A stretch of DNA of 64,000 bases from Bacillus pumilus (GCF_024498355.1 NZ_CP101833.1:2151001-2215000), one strand, 5' to 3'; numbered from the stretch's first letter, positions 20,359-28,930 are shown. The notes: generated from the sequence alone by a model not told the origin. A program made the numbers and translations.

Positions 20359-21708
20359 TTATTTCATGATTTGATACGTTTCTAAAAACTTCGTATTAAA
20401 ATTACCACTCACAAATGTTTCATGCTCGAGCAATCTGAGATGGAATGGAATTGTTGTGTAGACTCCTTCAATGACGAATTCTTGAAGCGCACGTTTCATT
20501 TTCGCAATCGCTTCTTCTCTCGTCTTACCATACGTGATCACTTTTGCAATCATGCTATCGTAATATGGTGGAATCACATAGCCCGGATAAGCCGCAGAAT
20601 CAACACGTACACCTAGACCGCCTGGCGGAAGATACATTTTAATTTCACCAGCTGACGGCATGAAGTTTTTCTCTGGGTTCTCTGCGTTAATACGGCATTC
20701 AATTGCCCAGCCTGCATATACGACATCCTCCTGGGTAAGAGAAAGCTTCTCACCTGATGCAACCATGATTTGTTCTTTGATCAAGTCAACACCTGTGACC
20801 ATTTCCGTAACAGGATGCTCTACTTGAATGCGAGTATTCATTTCCATGAAGTAGAACTTCTCTTCATTATAATCATAAATGAACTCAACCGTTCCAGCGC
20901 CTGTGTATTCAACAGCTTCTGCTGCTTTCACAGCTGCTTCACCCATTTGCTCACGGATGTCTGCATTCAGTGCTGGTGATGGTGTTTCTTCAAGAAGCTT
21001 TTGCATTCTTCTTTGGATTGAGCAATCACGCTCTCCTAAGTGAATCGTATTCCCATACTTGTCTGCAAGCACTTGGATTTCCACGTGTCTAAAGTCTTCA
21101 ATGAATTTCTCCAAATAGACGCCTGGGTTACCAAAGTTTTGTGCTGCTTCCTGCTGCGTGATTTTGACACCGTTAATGAGCTCTTCTTCAGTACGAGCTA
21201 CGCGGATCCCTTTACCACCGCCGCCTGCAGTTGCTTTAATAATAACAGGATACCCAATACTTGCTGCTGTTGAAACGGCATCATCAAGATCTTTTACAAT
21301 TCCTTGAGAACCAGGGACAATCGGAACTCCTGCCTGCTTCATTGTTTCTCTTGCGACATCTTTCGTTCCCATTTTGGAAATCGCTGACGCCGTTGGTCCA
21401 ACAAAGATGACATTACATTCCTCGCAAAGCTCTGCGAAGTCTGCATTTTCAGCAAGGAAGCCGTATCCTGGATGGATGGCATCTGTACCTGTTAGTTTTG
21501 CTACACTGACAATGTTTGTGACATTTAAATAACTATCTTTTGAAGCAGTCGGTCCGATGCAATATGCTTCATCAGCCATTTGAACATGCAGCGCATCGCG
21601 ATCCGCTTCAGAAAATACCGCAACTGTTTCAATTCCTAGCTCTTTGCAAGCGCGAATGATTCTAACTGCGATTTCTCCTCTGTTTGCAATTAATAGCTTT
21701 TTAATCAT
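20359..21708 (-). CDS. accC: Biotin carboxylase subunit of acetyl-CoA carboxylase
   Basis: This 449-residue ATP-grasp enzyme carboxylates biotin on AccB in the first step of fatty acid synthesis. The N-terminal domain starts [20 protein letters not shown]. The glycine-rich ATP loop is [14 protein letters not shown] near 160-172, and the C-terminal signature [17 protein letters not shown] is near 285. It has an ATG start 11 bases after accB. Confidence 0.98.
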   Translation of the reverse strand: MIKKLLIANRGEIAVRIIRACKELGIETVAVFSEADRDALHVQMADEAYCIGPTASKDSYLNVTNIVSVAKLTGTDAIHPGYGFLAENADFAELCEECNVIFVGPTASAISKMGTKDVARETMKQAGVPIVPGSQGIVKDLDDAVSTAASIGYPVIIKATAGGGGKGIRVARTEEELINGVKITQQEAAQNFGNPGVYLEKFIEDFRHVEIQVLADKYGNTIHLGERDCSIQRRMQKLLEETPSPALNADIREQMGEAAVKAAEAVEYTGAGTVEFIYDYNEEKFYFMEMNTRIQVEHPVTEMVTGVDLIKEQIMVASGEKLSLTQEDVVYAGWAIECRINAENPEKNFMPSAGEIKMYLPPGGLGVRVDSAAYPGYVIPPYYDSMIAKVITYGKTREEAIAKMKRALQEFVIEGVYTTIPFHLRLLEHETFVSGNFNTKFLETYQIMK

Positions 21709-21719
21709 GATCGTACTCC

Positions 21720-22202
21720 TTACTCTGCTTTCACTAGAAAGAGGGGTTGTCCGAATTCTACGAGCTGACCGTTTTCAGCTAATACTTCGACGATTTCACC
21801 TTTTACTTCTGCTTCGATTTCATTAAACAGTTTCATCGCTTCCACGATACAGACAACTGAGTTTTCCTTCACCTTAGAACCTGTTGTCACGTATGGATCT
21901 GCTTCTGGTGAAGAAGAAGCATAAAATGTGCCAACCATTGGGGATGTGATTTTATGCAGATTTTCAGACGCAGTTGCCTCTTGTGCAGGGGCTTCGGTCT
22001 GAGCTGGAGCTTGTGCTTTAGGAGCTTGTTGAGCTGGAGCTGCTTGGACAGGAGCCACTGGTGCTTGTGCCGCAACTTGCTGAACGACTTCTTTATTTTT
22101 CTTCAGTTTGATTTTTGCACCTTCGTTTTCGTACGTAAATTCATCAATTGTAGATTCGTCAATTAATTTAATCAGTTCATGAATTTCTTCGATTTTTAAC
22201 AT
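21720..22202 (-). CDS. accB: Biotin carboxyl carrier protein
   Basis: This 160-residue protein carries biotin on the lysine of [10 protein letters not shown] near residue 125. The N-terminal segment ([21 protein letters not shown]) docks to the carboxylase. An Ala/Pro/Gln-rich linker (about 42-80) joins it to the biotinyl domain that begins at [11 protein letters not shown]. It has an ATG start with AGGGGTG. Its promoter lies after the spoIIIAH terminator. Confidence 0.97.
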   Translation of the reverse strand: MLKIEEIHELIKLIDESTIDEFTYENEGAKIKLKKNKEVVQQVAAQAPVAPVQAAPAQQAPKAQAPAQTEAPAQEATASENLHKITSPMVGTFYASSSPEADPYVTTGSKVKENSVVCIVEAMKLFNEIEAEVKGEIVEVLAENGQLVEFGQPLFLVKAE

Positions 22203-22246
22203 GGATTTGCACCCCTATGTATGGATTTATCTTTTTTTATAGGCTA

Positions 22247-22259
22247 GTACTAAAAGTAC
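22247..22259. promoter_or_regulatory. Palindrome GTACTAAAAGTAC in the accB leader
   Basis: This 13-base inverted repeat lies 12-24 bases downstream of the accB -10. TTAGTAC resembles a FapR half-site, but accB is not a FapR target that I know of. Regulatory meaning is uncertain. Confidence 0.3.
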
Positions 22260-22270
22260 ATACTATAACC

Positions 22271-22299
22271 ATCTTACAGGAGGATTTCGTTGAATTCAA
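22271..22299 (-). promoter_or_regulatory. Sigma-A promoter of accB-accC-yqhY
   Basis: On the minus strand TTGAAT and TAAGAT are 17 bases apart. Transcription would start near 22264, leaving a leader of about 60 bases. Confidence 0.55.
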
Positions 22300-22357
22300 C
22301 TACTATTGTGATCAGACACCTCGCGTGAGTACCTTGAAGAGGGCGTCAAACCGCATC

Positions 22358-22388
22358 AAAAAACGCCCTTTTCGGCAAAGGACGTTTG
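22358..22388 (-). terminator. Terminator of the spoIIIA operon
   Basis: AACGTCCTTT and AAAGGGCGTT pair (one G-T wobble) around a short loop, followed by TTTTTT on the minus strand, 10 bases after spoIIIAH. Confidence 0.85.
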
Positions 22389-22397
22389 TTCATTTTT

Positions 22398-23033
22398 TTA
22401 TTGGTTGGATGGCTCAAACGTGACAGCTACGTTATCAAGCCCTCTGATTTCTTTTGTAACCATATCAATAATATCTGCCGCTTGGGACTTTGATTTTTTA
22501 TCTGAACGAACCGTGATGCTCACTTTATCTCCTTCAGCACTCACTAGAGCATCTTTGTATCCTTTCGTTTTAATCAATGTCTCAAGCTGACGCTCTGTTC
22601 CTTCTGCCTCACTGAGAGCTGTCATTTGATCATAGGCTTCACTTTTTTCTTGTGCTGTTGCATCATCACTTGACACGATTTCGTTGAATTCTTCGCGCTG
22701 CTTGCTGCGTTTATCTTCAAGCTCTAGTCTGTATGTTGTAAAAAGTTCATCGTCTGTCTGCTCTGAAACAGCCTTTCCTTCTTCACCACTTGTTTCAACA
22801 TCCTCTTGTTTGCCGTTTGTTTCTTTGTCAGTGGACTTGTCACCTGAGCCTTTTTCTGTTCCTTTGTTAGTCCCTTTTTCTGTTTCGGTCTTTTTCTCTT
22901 CAGTTCCTTTTGATTTCATATCTTCTACTGTCACTGCATTCTCACCTTGTGGCGACATGATATAGTACACACTCAATACGACAACTAAACTTAGCATCGT
23001 TAATAGCCAAACCGTTTGTTTTTTTAACATCAT
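22398..23033 (-). CDS. spoIIIAH: Stage III sporulation protein AH
   Basis: This 211-residue mother-cell protein crosses the forespore outer membrane and pairs with SpoIIQ to build the A-Q channel. One membrane segment (about residues 8-26) is followed by a Lys/Glu/Thr-rich linker (40-85). The YscJ/FliF-like ring domain ends in VTKEIRGLDNVAVTFEPSNQ. The N-terminus MLKKQTVWLLTMLSLVVVLS is the family signature. Its start overlaps the spoIIIAG stop codon. Confidence 0.97.
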   Translation of the reverse strand: MMLKKQTVWLLTMLSLVVVLSVYYIMSPQGENAVTVEDMKSKGTEEKKTETEKGTNKGTEKGSGDKSTDKETNGKQEDVETSGEEGKAVSEQTDDELFTTYRLELEDKRSKQREEFNEIVSSDDATAQEKSEAYDQMTALSEAEGTERQLETLIKTKGYKDALVSAEGDKVSITVRSDKKSKSQAADIIDMVTKEIRGLDNVAVTFEPSNQ

Positions 23034-23701
23034 TCCGAATCCTCCTTGATTTTTTTAGGGGCAACAGCCACTCTATGGCTCGGTACATCAAGCACTCGTG
23101 TAACAGCTTCAATGATGGTTTTCTTTATTTGAACGTTGTCTACTCCTTGAGCAACAACGAGGACACCTCGAATTTCTGGTTTTTTCGTTTGGACAACAAC
23201 AGGTGTTTCTTCATTGCCATTTTTGATGATGACGATCTCTTCTTCCTTTGTTTGATCCGTGACACTTCGCACGCCGCCTTCTTTATCTGTTTCCTCGGTC
23301 GTTGTGCTTTTATTTGATTTGTTTTTTTCAAACACTTTTAAAGAAGTCGCGTCTACATTCACTACAATGGATACATCCTCAACACCAATGATCGTCTCTA
23401 AAATTTCTTTCAGCTGATTTTCGTATTCTTGCTCAACGTCCTCAATCGAGTCCTTTGGTTTACCCGAGGATGCCGGTTTGAATACCTCCTGTTCTTCGGA
23501 GGATGTTTTTTTAGAAGCAGGAACAGCAGCCTGTTGTTTGTTTGATGGCGGTGACAGGAGCTGACTGACTAACATGAAAGACACGCCGATAATGAATACA
23601 AGCAGCAAGTAATGGTGTTTTGTTAATTTCGGTTTCCCTTCACCTTTTTCAGGTGGTTGGAACAATGATTTCAGCTTTTGTTTCCAGTCCTTGTTATTCA
23701 T
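23030..23701 (-). CDS. spoIIIAG: Stage III sporulation protein AG
   Basis: This 223-residue bitopic protein has a membrane segment near residues 28-48 (HHYLLLVFIIGVSFMLV) and a ring-building domain. Conserved parts are QLKEILETIIGVEDVSIVVNVDA and IRGVLVVAQGVDNVQIKKTI. It forms the large ring of the SpoIIIA-SpoIIQ apparatus. I use the ATG giving MNNKDWKQKL, which fits the B. subtilis N-terminus. A GTG five codons earlier overlaps the ribosome site. Confidence 0.95.
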   Translation of the reverse strand: MNNKDWKQKLKSLFQPPEKGEGKPKLTKHHYLLLVFIIGVSFMLVSQLLSPPSNKQQAAVPASKKTSSEEQEVFKPASSGKPKDSIEDVEQEYENQLKEILETIIGVEDVSIVVNVDATSLKVFEKNKSNKSTTTEETDKEGGVRSVTDQTKEEEIVIIKNGNEETPVVVQTKKPEIRGVLVVAQGVDNVQIKKTIIEAVTRVLDVPSHRVAVAPKKIKEDSE

Positions 23702-24326
23702 GATCTGCTGCGTCACCTCCCTCGATGTTCAGCGCAATGTGTTCAGGACTCGTATTCCATATGTCAGCAAGCGTCTTTTTCATCCTCTCGATCTCTTTTG
23801 ATGACGATCCAGCGCTTTCCTCCTTTTGTCTGGAGAGATCAATGTCCACCTTTGCCACCGTTTCTACAGCATCACCTGCGAGCGGGGAAAGGACTGCTTT
23901 GATGCGAAATTGATCTGCCTCCATGTTCTGATCAAGGTGCTCCTCATCTGCCAACACTTCTACGTGTTTCATTTCATAGCTCTCCTTCTCCAGTGGCTCC
24001 TTTGCGCTTTTTTCTAGTTGGACAGCCATTTGCTTTAAAATATATGCACGCTGAGAGGCTTGTATTTCTTTTTTTTCTAAATTCATCTGATTTTTTATTT
24101 CTTCTGACTGTGCTTCTTCCTTTCCTTTCATTAATTCTGAGAAAATCTGGTCAGGATCCGCCCGAAATAAGGCAAAAATGGGATTAAGCATGACGACGAT
24201 CAACAATAAGCTGACGACCATTTTGGCATACTTTTGCATGCTTGAATTGGGAAGCAAAAGATCAATCACAATCGCAAATAAGATAAATAGGATAATACTT
24301 GTGATCCATTCTGTCAGAAAACTCAA
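23694..24326 (-). CDS. spoIIIAF: Stage III sporulation protein AF
   Basis: This 210-residue protein has two membrane segments (about 8-27 and 34-54), then a soluble part rich in charged residues. The C-terminal DIDLSRQKEE and ADIWNTSPEHIALNIEGG-like stretch are typical. The TTG start has GGAGGGGG about 9 bases upstream. Its 3' end overlaps the start of spoIIIAG. It is a component of the forespore feeding channel made under sigma-E. Confidence 0.94.
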   Translation of the reverse strand: MSFLTEWITSIILFILFAIVIDLLLPNSSMQKYAKMVVSLLLIVVMLNPIFALFRADPDQIFSELMKGKEEAQSEEIKNQMNLEKKEIQASQRAYILKQMAVQLEKSAKEPLEKESYEMKHVEVLADEEHLDQNMEADQFRIKAVLSPLAGDAVETVAKVDIDLSRQKEESAGSSSKEIERMKKTLADIWNTSPEHIALNIEGGDAADHE

Positions 24327-24340
24327 AAGGTGCCCCCTCC

Positions 24341-25534
24341 TTACTTCATCATCATGGTCAGATTACCAGCAGTAATGATGACGGTAATGCTTAAAAAGAA
24401 CATGAGCGACACAACAGCAAGTGCGGCAAATATATAAAGAACACTTTTTGAAATGACATCAAGACAGCTAATGATCGGTCCGCCCCCTAGAGGCTGAAGA
24501 ATGGCAGCAGCAAGTTTATATATAAGGGCAAGCGACAGAACCTTAATCGCCGGAAATGCTGCAATGGAAATCAAAATGGCGACTCCTACAAGGCCGACCG
24601 TATTTTTGAGCAAAACAGAGGCGCTGATGACTGTATCCGTCGCATCTGTAAACATTCTGCCAAGCACAGGGATGAAATTTCCGGTGATAAATTTGGCTGT
24701 ACGAAGAGCGATGCCATCAGTAATGGCAGCAGATGCACCTTGCACGGAAATGACGCCGAGAAAAACGGTTAAAAAAACGGCTAGTCCGCCAATTGCTACA
24801 TTTCTTAACAGCTGGGCAAGCTGAGTGACCTTGTATTGTTCGGTCAGCGTACTGACAATGCTCAATATCGCTGATAAAAAGATAAGCGGAAGGACGACAT
24901 ACTGAATAAAAACGCCGCTCGTGTTCATCAAAAATAAAATAACGGGATGAAAGAAACCGGCCGAGACAAGCCCGCCTGATGAAGCAATGAGTGCTAATAA
25001 AAGAGGAATAAGAGCAAGAATAAAACTGGTCATCGTTTGAATGGCTTCTGTTGCATAGGAAATCGCTACATGAAAGCTGTTGAGTGCAATAATGATGAGC
25101 ACCATATAAACGAGAGCATATGCGACTTTACTGACGGTGCTTTGCTCAAAAGCATTTTGTAAAAGCTGCAACAGCGAACAAAAGATGGTGAGTAAAATCA
25201 GTGTTCCAAGGAGCTTTCCGTTTGCAATAACCTCATGAAAAAGATAATGAACAAATGCTTTCAGCCACGTTTGTGGAGACAGTTCTTTATCGCCATCAAT
25301 CATTTCCTTCACTGTACCTTTTTGGCTTTCTGGCAGAAAGCCGCCATACTCGTCCAATATGGTTTCCCAAAAGTCACTAATGGAATGAAGCTCTAATGCA
25401 TCAGCCTGTCCATTCGCTACTTCTTCTGCTACTGGTTCTTCACTTGATAAAGGCACATTTTCTTCTGCACCTGCATGCGGAGCGATCAGCCAAAAGAAAA
25501 ACATAAGTACCATAACAGCTGTCACTCGTTTCAT
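24341..25534 (-). CDS. spoIIIAE: Stage III sporulation protein AE
   Basis: This 397-residue multi-span protein has a cleavable signal sequence at the start (VTAVMVLMFFFWLIAPHAGAEE) and about seven further membrane segments from residue 105 on. Conserved residues include LPLIFLSAILSIVSTLTEQYKVTQLAQLLRN and RTAKFITGNFIPVLGRMFTD-type motifs. I start at the ATG 8 bases after AGAGG; a GTG and an ATG lie just upstream inside the ribosome site. It is the largest membrane subunit of the SpoIIIA complex. Confidence 0.95.
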   Translation of the reverse strand: MKRVTAVMVLMFFFWLIAPHAGAEENVPLSSEEPVAEEVANGQADALELHSISDFWETILDEYGGFLPESQKGTVKEMIDGDKELSPQTWLKAFVHYLFHEVIANGKLLGTLILLTIFCSLLQLLQNAFEQSTVSKVAYALVYMVLIIIALNSFHVAISYATEAIQTMTSFILALIPLLLALIASSGGLVSAGFFHPVILFLMNTSGVFIQYVVLPLIFLSAILSIVSTLTEQYKVTQLAQLLRNVAIGGLAVFLTVFLGVISVQGASAAITDGIALRTAKFITGNFIPVLGRMFTDATDTVISASVLLKNTVGLVGVAILISIAAFPAIKVLSLALIYKLAAAILQPLGGGPIISCLDVISKSVLYIFAALAVVSLMFFLSITVIITAGNLTMMMK

Positions 25535-25553
25535 TGTCATCACCTCTTTTCAA

Positions 25554-25949
25554 TTAAGTCATAGACGGAATCATGCCTAAGATGGTCTCAATGATGACTG
25601 TTAAAATCGGGACTGCCATGACCAAGATGAGGATTTTACCGCCAAGCTCTATTTTCGATGCAATGGCGCCTTGTCCAGCATCCTTCGTGAGCTGGGCGCC
25701 GAATTCCGCAATATAAGCAATGCCAATAATCTTTAAAATGGTTTCAACATACTTCATATTGACGCCGGCACTTGCCGCAATTCTTTCAATCATTGAGATA
25801 ATGGCATAGATTTGATCAATTAAATAAAGAAAAATCACACACCCTGTAAACACAACAAGCATAAAGGCGAAGGTTGGCTTTTGTTCTTTGACGATTAATG
25901 CTAAGAAAGTAGCGATTAAACCAAGTCCAACAATTTGTATGATTTCGAT
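25554..25949 (-). CDS. spoIIIAD: Stage III sporulation protein AD, non-standard start codon
   Basis: This small membrane protein has three hydrophobic segments. It ends GKILILVMAVPILTVIIETI and contains VNMKYVETILKIIGIAYIAE. Similarity to the family clearly continues upstream of the first ATG (25862): the frame reads QIVGLGLIATFLALIVKEQ, the first membrane segment. Yet no ATG, GTG or TTG occurs between the upstream stop and 25862. At the codon that gives the usual 133 residues there is TTA. An ATC two codons later lies 8 bases after GGGGAGG. I annotate from this ATC (131 aa). See findings. Confidence 0.8.
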   Translation of the reverse strand: MEIIQIVGLGLIATFLALIVKEQKPTFAFMLVVFTGCVIFLYLIDQIYAIISMIERIAASAGVNMKYVETILKIIGIAYIAEFGAQLTKDAGQGAIASKIELGGKILILVMAVPILTVIIETILGMIPSMT

Positions 25950-25963
25950 TTGTAAGCCCTCCC

Positions 25964-26170
25964 CTATCCTTGAAATAGAAATACGGCTTTAATCTTCTTA
26001 AACAAATCATCCACAATGGTTGCCACCATAAACAAAATGTAGATAAACCCAAGCAGCGTCACCCACTGAGCATACTCTTTTTTCCCCATTTGATCTAAAA
26101 TCGTATGAAGAAAGGCCACGACGATGCCTACTCCCGCAATTTGAAAAATGACGTTTACATCAACGCCCAT
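25964..26170 (-). CDS. spoIIIAC: Stage III sporulation protein AC
   Basis: This 68-residue protein has two membrane segments (about 6-26 and 35-57). The sequence DVNVIFQIAGVGIVVAFLHT and KEYAQWVTLLGFIYILFMVA is the family signature, and its length is typical. It has an ATG start 19 bases after spoIIIAB. It is an inner component of the SpoIIIA complex in the outer forespore membrane. Confidence 0.96.
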   Translation of the reverse strand: MGVDVNVIFQIAGVGIVVAFLHTILDQMGKKEYAQWVTLLGFIYILFMVATIVDDLFKKIKAVFLFQG

Positions 26171-26189
26171 GCTCTCGACTCCCTTCCTC

Positions 26190-26705
26190 TCACATCAATA
26201 AAAGAATCAGTAGTAATCCGCTTAAAAATCCGAGGCTTCTGACCATTTTCTCATTTTTCGCTTGGGCGATTTCAGCTTCCTTCTCCTCTGATTCCAAATG
26301 GCCTAAAGCTAGCTTGATATACTTTTGCTGAGCAGTGACATCATGCTGACCAAGTGTTTCTCCAAAGTGCTTCAGCGCCTCATATTCGCCTTTTTTCAAA
26401 ACGGTCTTTTTCCAAACATCCTCCAAACTTTCATTCCATGCATGCCGTGCAGAAAAAGTCCCGACTTTGAGCTTTTCTGCAAAATGTTCAAATAACCGAT
26501 TCACTGGGGGGCCTACTTGCGACGCAATTTGCTCTGCTGCCCGCGCTAGAGGAGTTTGACCATACAAGATTTCAGCTTCAAGAGACTGGAGAGCAAACCG
26601 GAGCTGCCGAATTTGCTTAGGCCGGTCGCTGTACCGTTTAGCAAACTCAAATCCTCCCCATGTCGTGGCTGCGACAATGAAAATAGCGCCAATGAGCTTT
26701 AACAT
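26190..26705 (-). CDS. spoIIIAB: Stage III sporulation protein AB
   Basis: This 171-residue protein resembles a GspF-like subunit of type II secretion. It has an N-terminal membrane segment (MLKLIGAIFIVAATTWGGFE), then RPKQIRQLRFALQSLEAEILYG, and a C-terminal membrane segment (LGFLSGLLLILLLM). I start at MLKLIG; this matches the usual 171 residues, and the ATG overlaps the spoIIIAA stop region by seven bases. An upstream start would add seven residues. Confidence 0.95.
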   Translation of the reverse strand: MLKLIGAIFIVAATTWGGFEFAKRYSDRPKQIRQLRFALQSLEAEILYGQTPLARAAEQIASQVGPPVNRLFEHFAEKLKVGTFSARHAWNESLEDVWKKTVLKKGEYEALKHFGETLGQHDVTAQQKYIKLALGHLESEEKEAEIAQAKNEKMVRSLGFLSGLLLILLLM

Positions 26706-27622
26706 ATGTCCACTCCCTGCCTCCACTTCATCTCTTTTCCATCTTGGTCATACATCCGTCCGATCGTGCCGGGACCATTTTTTCTATTTAATTCAACATA
26801 TCGATCAAACACACGGAGCTGCCATAACGGCTTAAATGATGGCCGTTTATATAAATCTTCAAGTGAATACCCATGAGCTGAGACGATAATGGTGACTCCG
26901 GCATGAATCGCTTCTAAAAGTGCCTGTACATCCTCACTTTTTCCTATTTCATCTACAATGATGACCTCTGGGCTCATGGACCGAATCATCATCATCAAAC
27001 CCTCAGCCTTTGGACACGCATCAAGCACATCAACCCGGTGCCCAAAATGATGCTGCGGCACCCCTCTTATACACCCGGCAATTTCAGAGCGTTCATCAAT
27101 AATTCCTGTTTTTCTAGGAGAAATTGTTTTTGTGCCTGTACTAGCAAGACGCGCTACATCACGCAGCAATGTCGTTTTCCCTGTTTGCGGAGGGCCAATG
27201 ATAAGTGTATTGCACCAATTTTGTTCATATAGATAAGGAAGAAAGGGAAGTGCAATCCCGATTTTTTCTTTTGCGATGCGAATATTAAATGAAGAAATAT
27301 CTCTTAATCCTTTGACGAATCCATTTTCAACGATTACCTTTCCTGCAAGACCCACCCTGTGTCCGCCAGATATGGTGATATAGCCTTGTTTTAATTCTTC
27401 CTCAAGTGTGTACATGCTGTAATTGCTGAGCCTGCCTAATAGCTGAGACGCATCTTCTCCTGTTGTGTGGTAGGAAAGAAAGCGCGGTTTTCCGCCTTGC
27501 ATCAATTCAATCGGACGATCCGTGCGAATGCGGATTTCTTCTATTTGCGCCCATTCTGTCTCTTTTAGAAGCCTGAGTTCTTGTCCAATCGAGTGCGGGA
27601 GAATATCCAACAAACTCCGCAA
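26699..27622 (-). CDS. spoIIIAA: Stage III sporulation protein AA, secretion-type ATPase
   Basis: This 307-residue ATPase is thought to power the mother-cell-to-forespore channel. Walker A is GPPQTGKTTLL near residue 144, Walker B VIIVDEIGKSED near 215, and IIVSAHGYSLEDL follows. The N-terminal part has LRLLKETEWAQIEEIRIR and GKVIVENGFVKGLRDIS. The start is TTG with AGGAGGGG 8 bases upstream. It is the first gene behind the sigma-E type promoter. Confidence 0.97.
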   Translation of the reverse strand: MRSLLDILPHSIGQELRLLKETEWAQIEEIRIRTDRPIELMQGGKPRFLSYHTTGEDASQLLGRLSNYSMYTLEEELKQGYITISGGHRVGLAGKVIVENGFVKGLRDISSFNIRIAKEKIGIALPFLPYLYEQNWCNTLIIGPPQTGKTTLLRDVARLASTGTKTISPRKTGIIDERSEIAGCIRGVPQHHFGHRVDVLDACPKAEGLMMMIRSMSPEVIIVDEIGKSEDVQALLEAIHAGVTIIVSAHGYSLEDLYKRPSFKPLWQLRVFDRYVELNRKNGPGTIGRMYDQDGKEMKWRQGVDIC

Positions 27623-27651
27623 CGAATTCCCCTCCTTTTTTTCTTCTCTAA

Positions 27652-27679
27652 AATGTATGATGCGAGTCGTTAATTATGC
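27652..27679 (-). promoter_or_regulatory. Sigma-E type promoter of the spoIIIA operon
   Basis: On the minus strand GCATAAT is followed by 13 bases and CATACATT, close to the mother-cell sigma-E consensus (-35 ATA core, -10 CATACANT). It lies about 30 bases upstream of the spoIIIAA start. Confidence 0.75.
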
Positions 27680-27688
27680 CAAGCAGTT

Positions 27689-27973
27689 TCACTTATAGAT
27701 CCCAACAAGAATAAACACGACACCAATGAAAATAAACACGAGCTTTGCATAGGATAACTGCCCTGCCATTTGATAGATTCCAATCGTCATCGTGATAATA
27801 AAAATGAGCGGCCCGATGATCGCCAATATACTATTGATGACAACCGCTTTGCGTATATCATTTGTGATCAAAATGAGGATGGCGGCCGTCAGTTCAATAG
27901 TTGCAGATAAGAACCTCATGCCTGCCATCGCAGCCACTGATGGGTGTATGCCTGGGAAAAGAAATTGTTTCAT
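27689..27973 (-). CDS. yqhV: Membrane protein YqhV (DUF2619)
   Basis: This 94-residue protein has three hydrophobic segments (about 8-37, 42-65 and 74-92). The start KQFLFPGIHPSVAAMAGMRF and its position before spoIIIAA match B. subtilis YqhV. The function is unknown. It has an ATG start with GGAGG. No terminator is visible between it and spoIIIAA, so some co-transcription is possible. Confidence 0.85.
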   Translation of the reverse strand: MKQFLFPGIHPSVAAMAGMRFLSATIELTAAILILITNDIRKAVVINSILAIIGPLIFIITMTIGIYQMAGQLSYAKLVFIFIGVVFILVGIYK

Positions 27974-28108
27974 ATAGAACCTCCAGCTTTTTTTACACTA
28001 TATGCTTGACTAGCTGGAAGTAGTCTTGTTTTTCAGACGTAGAAGAGTTGGATGAGAGAATAGAGTGAGGGCGTTCTTACAGGCAGACATATTTTCCTAA
28101 CAAAAAAA

Positions 28109-28135
28109 AGACTGTAAACACGCGGTTTACAGTCT
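28109..28135. repeat. Terminator hairpin of efp, distal copy (direct repeat of 28311-28337)
   Basis: AGACTGTAAAC and GTTTACAGTCT-type arms form a 10-11-bp stem. On the minus strand seven T follow, so this copy is the functional terminator of efp. It is a 27-base direct repeat, with one loop mismatch, of the copy on the other side of the 175-bp element. Confidence 0.9.
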
Positions 28136-28310
28136 CAGATTGATGACAAAGGGCTAAAATGACCTTGATTTTAGCCTTTTGTCTTCTTTTCAGCGTGATA
28201 GAAAACCTTTGCAGTCTAGGAAGGACGAGCACCGGAGCGGAGCGAATTTGACATTCGTGAGCACCGGCGCGCAGGACTGACACCGAATGCGAGGGTTTGT
28301 CTACACGCTG
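28136..28310 (-). mobile_element. 175-bp terminator-flanked MITE-like element, copy A
   Basis: Read on the minus strand it begins CAGCGTGTAGACAAA and ends CAATCTG. Its ends form an imperfect inverted repeat (11 of 15 positions). It is about 95% identical to copy B at 33658-33832, and exactly the same length. It contains two hairpins: CCGG-type at 28232-28267 and a 16-bp stem at 28145-28183. It splits the efp terminator region and is flanked by two copies of that hairpin. It encodes no credible protein. Confidence 0.85.
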
Positions 28311-28337
28311 AGACTGTAAACACGAGGTTTACAGTCT
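28311..28337. repeat. Terminator hairpin of efp, proximal copy
   Basis: Same 27-base hairpin as 28109-28135 with A for C in the loop. It starts 11 bases after the efp stop and runs directly into the element. On the minus strand it lacks the T-run, so on its own it should terminate poorly. Confidence 0.9.
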
Positions 28338-28347
28338 TTATTGTTCA

Positions 28348-28905
28348 TTACGCTCTTGAAACGTATGAACCGTCAGATGTATTAATCACTAGTTTATCTC
28401 CTTGGTTCACAAAGAAAGGAACGTTGACGATTAAACCAGTTTCAGTTTTCGCAGGTTTTGATCCGCCTGATGTTGTGTCACCTTTAATACCAGGCTCTGT
28501 TTCTACTACTTCTAGTTCTACCGTGTTTGGAAGTTCAACTCCAAGGGTTTCAGCACCGTACATCACGATTTGAACTGACATATTTTCAAGCAAGTATTTC
28601 AGCTCATCTTTAATTTGTGTTTCACTTAGTTCAAGCTGCTCGTATGAGCTTGTATCCATGAATACATGCTGGTCGCCATTTGCATACAAGTATTGCATTG
28701 TTTTTGTTTCAATTTGAGCTTTCGCTACTTTTTCACCTGCACGGAATGTTTTTTCTTGAATAGCACCCGTACGTAGGTTACGCAGTTTAGAACGAACAAA
28801 TGCTGCGCCTTTCCCTGGTTTTACGTGTTGGAAATCCACTACACGCCAAATACCGCCGTCCACTTCAATTGTCAGGCCTGTACGAAAATCATTTACTGAA
28901 ATCAT
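28348..28905 (-). CDS. efp: Elongation factor P
   Basis: This 185-residue three-domain protein relieves ribosome stalling at polyproline. The KOW-like domain (1-64) has [18 protein letters not shown]32 at the loop tip is the residue modified in the family (5-aminopentanol in B. subtilis). The C-terminal OB domain ends [17 protein letters not shown]. It has an ATG start with GGAGG. It follows yqhT by 25 bases. Confidence 0.98.
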   Translation of the reverse strand: MISVNDFRTGLTIEVDGGIWRVVDFQHVKPGKGAAFVRSKLRNLRTGAIQEKTFRAGEKVAKAQIETKTMQYLYANGDQHVFMDTSSYEQLELSETQIKDELKYLLENMSVQIVMYGAETLGVELPNTVELEVVETEPGIKGDTTSGGSKPAKTETGLIVNVPFFVNQGDKLVINTSDGSYVSRA

Positions 28906-28930
28906 TTTGTCATCCTCCTACATTTCACCA

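Noticed and set aside
22276..22312. Plus-strand GGAGG followed by TTG and a short frame
   Set aside because: It codes for only about a dozen residues and coincides with the spacer of the minus-strand accB promoter.
28077..28283. Open frame starting MSVLRAGAHECQIRSAPVLV on the minus strand
   Set aside because: It lies inside the 175-bp repeat and continues into the flanking terminator hairpin. The same start appears in the other copy only because the DNA is repeated, and the two frames end differently.
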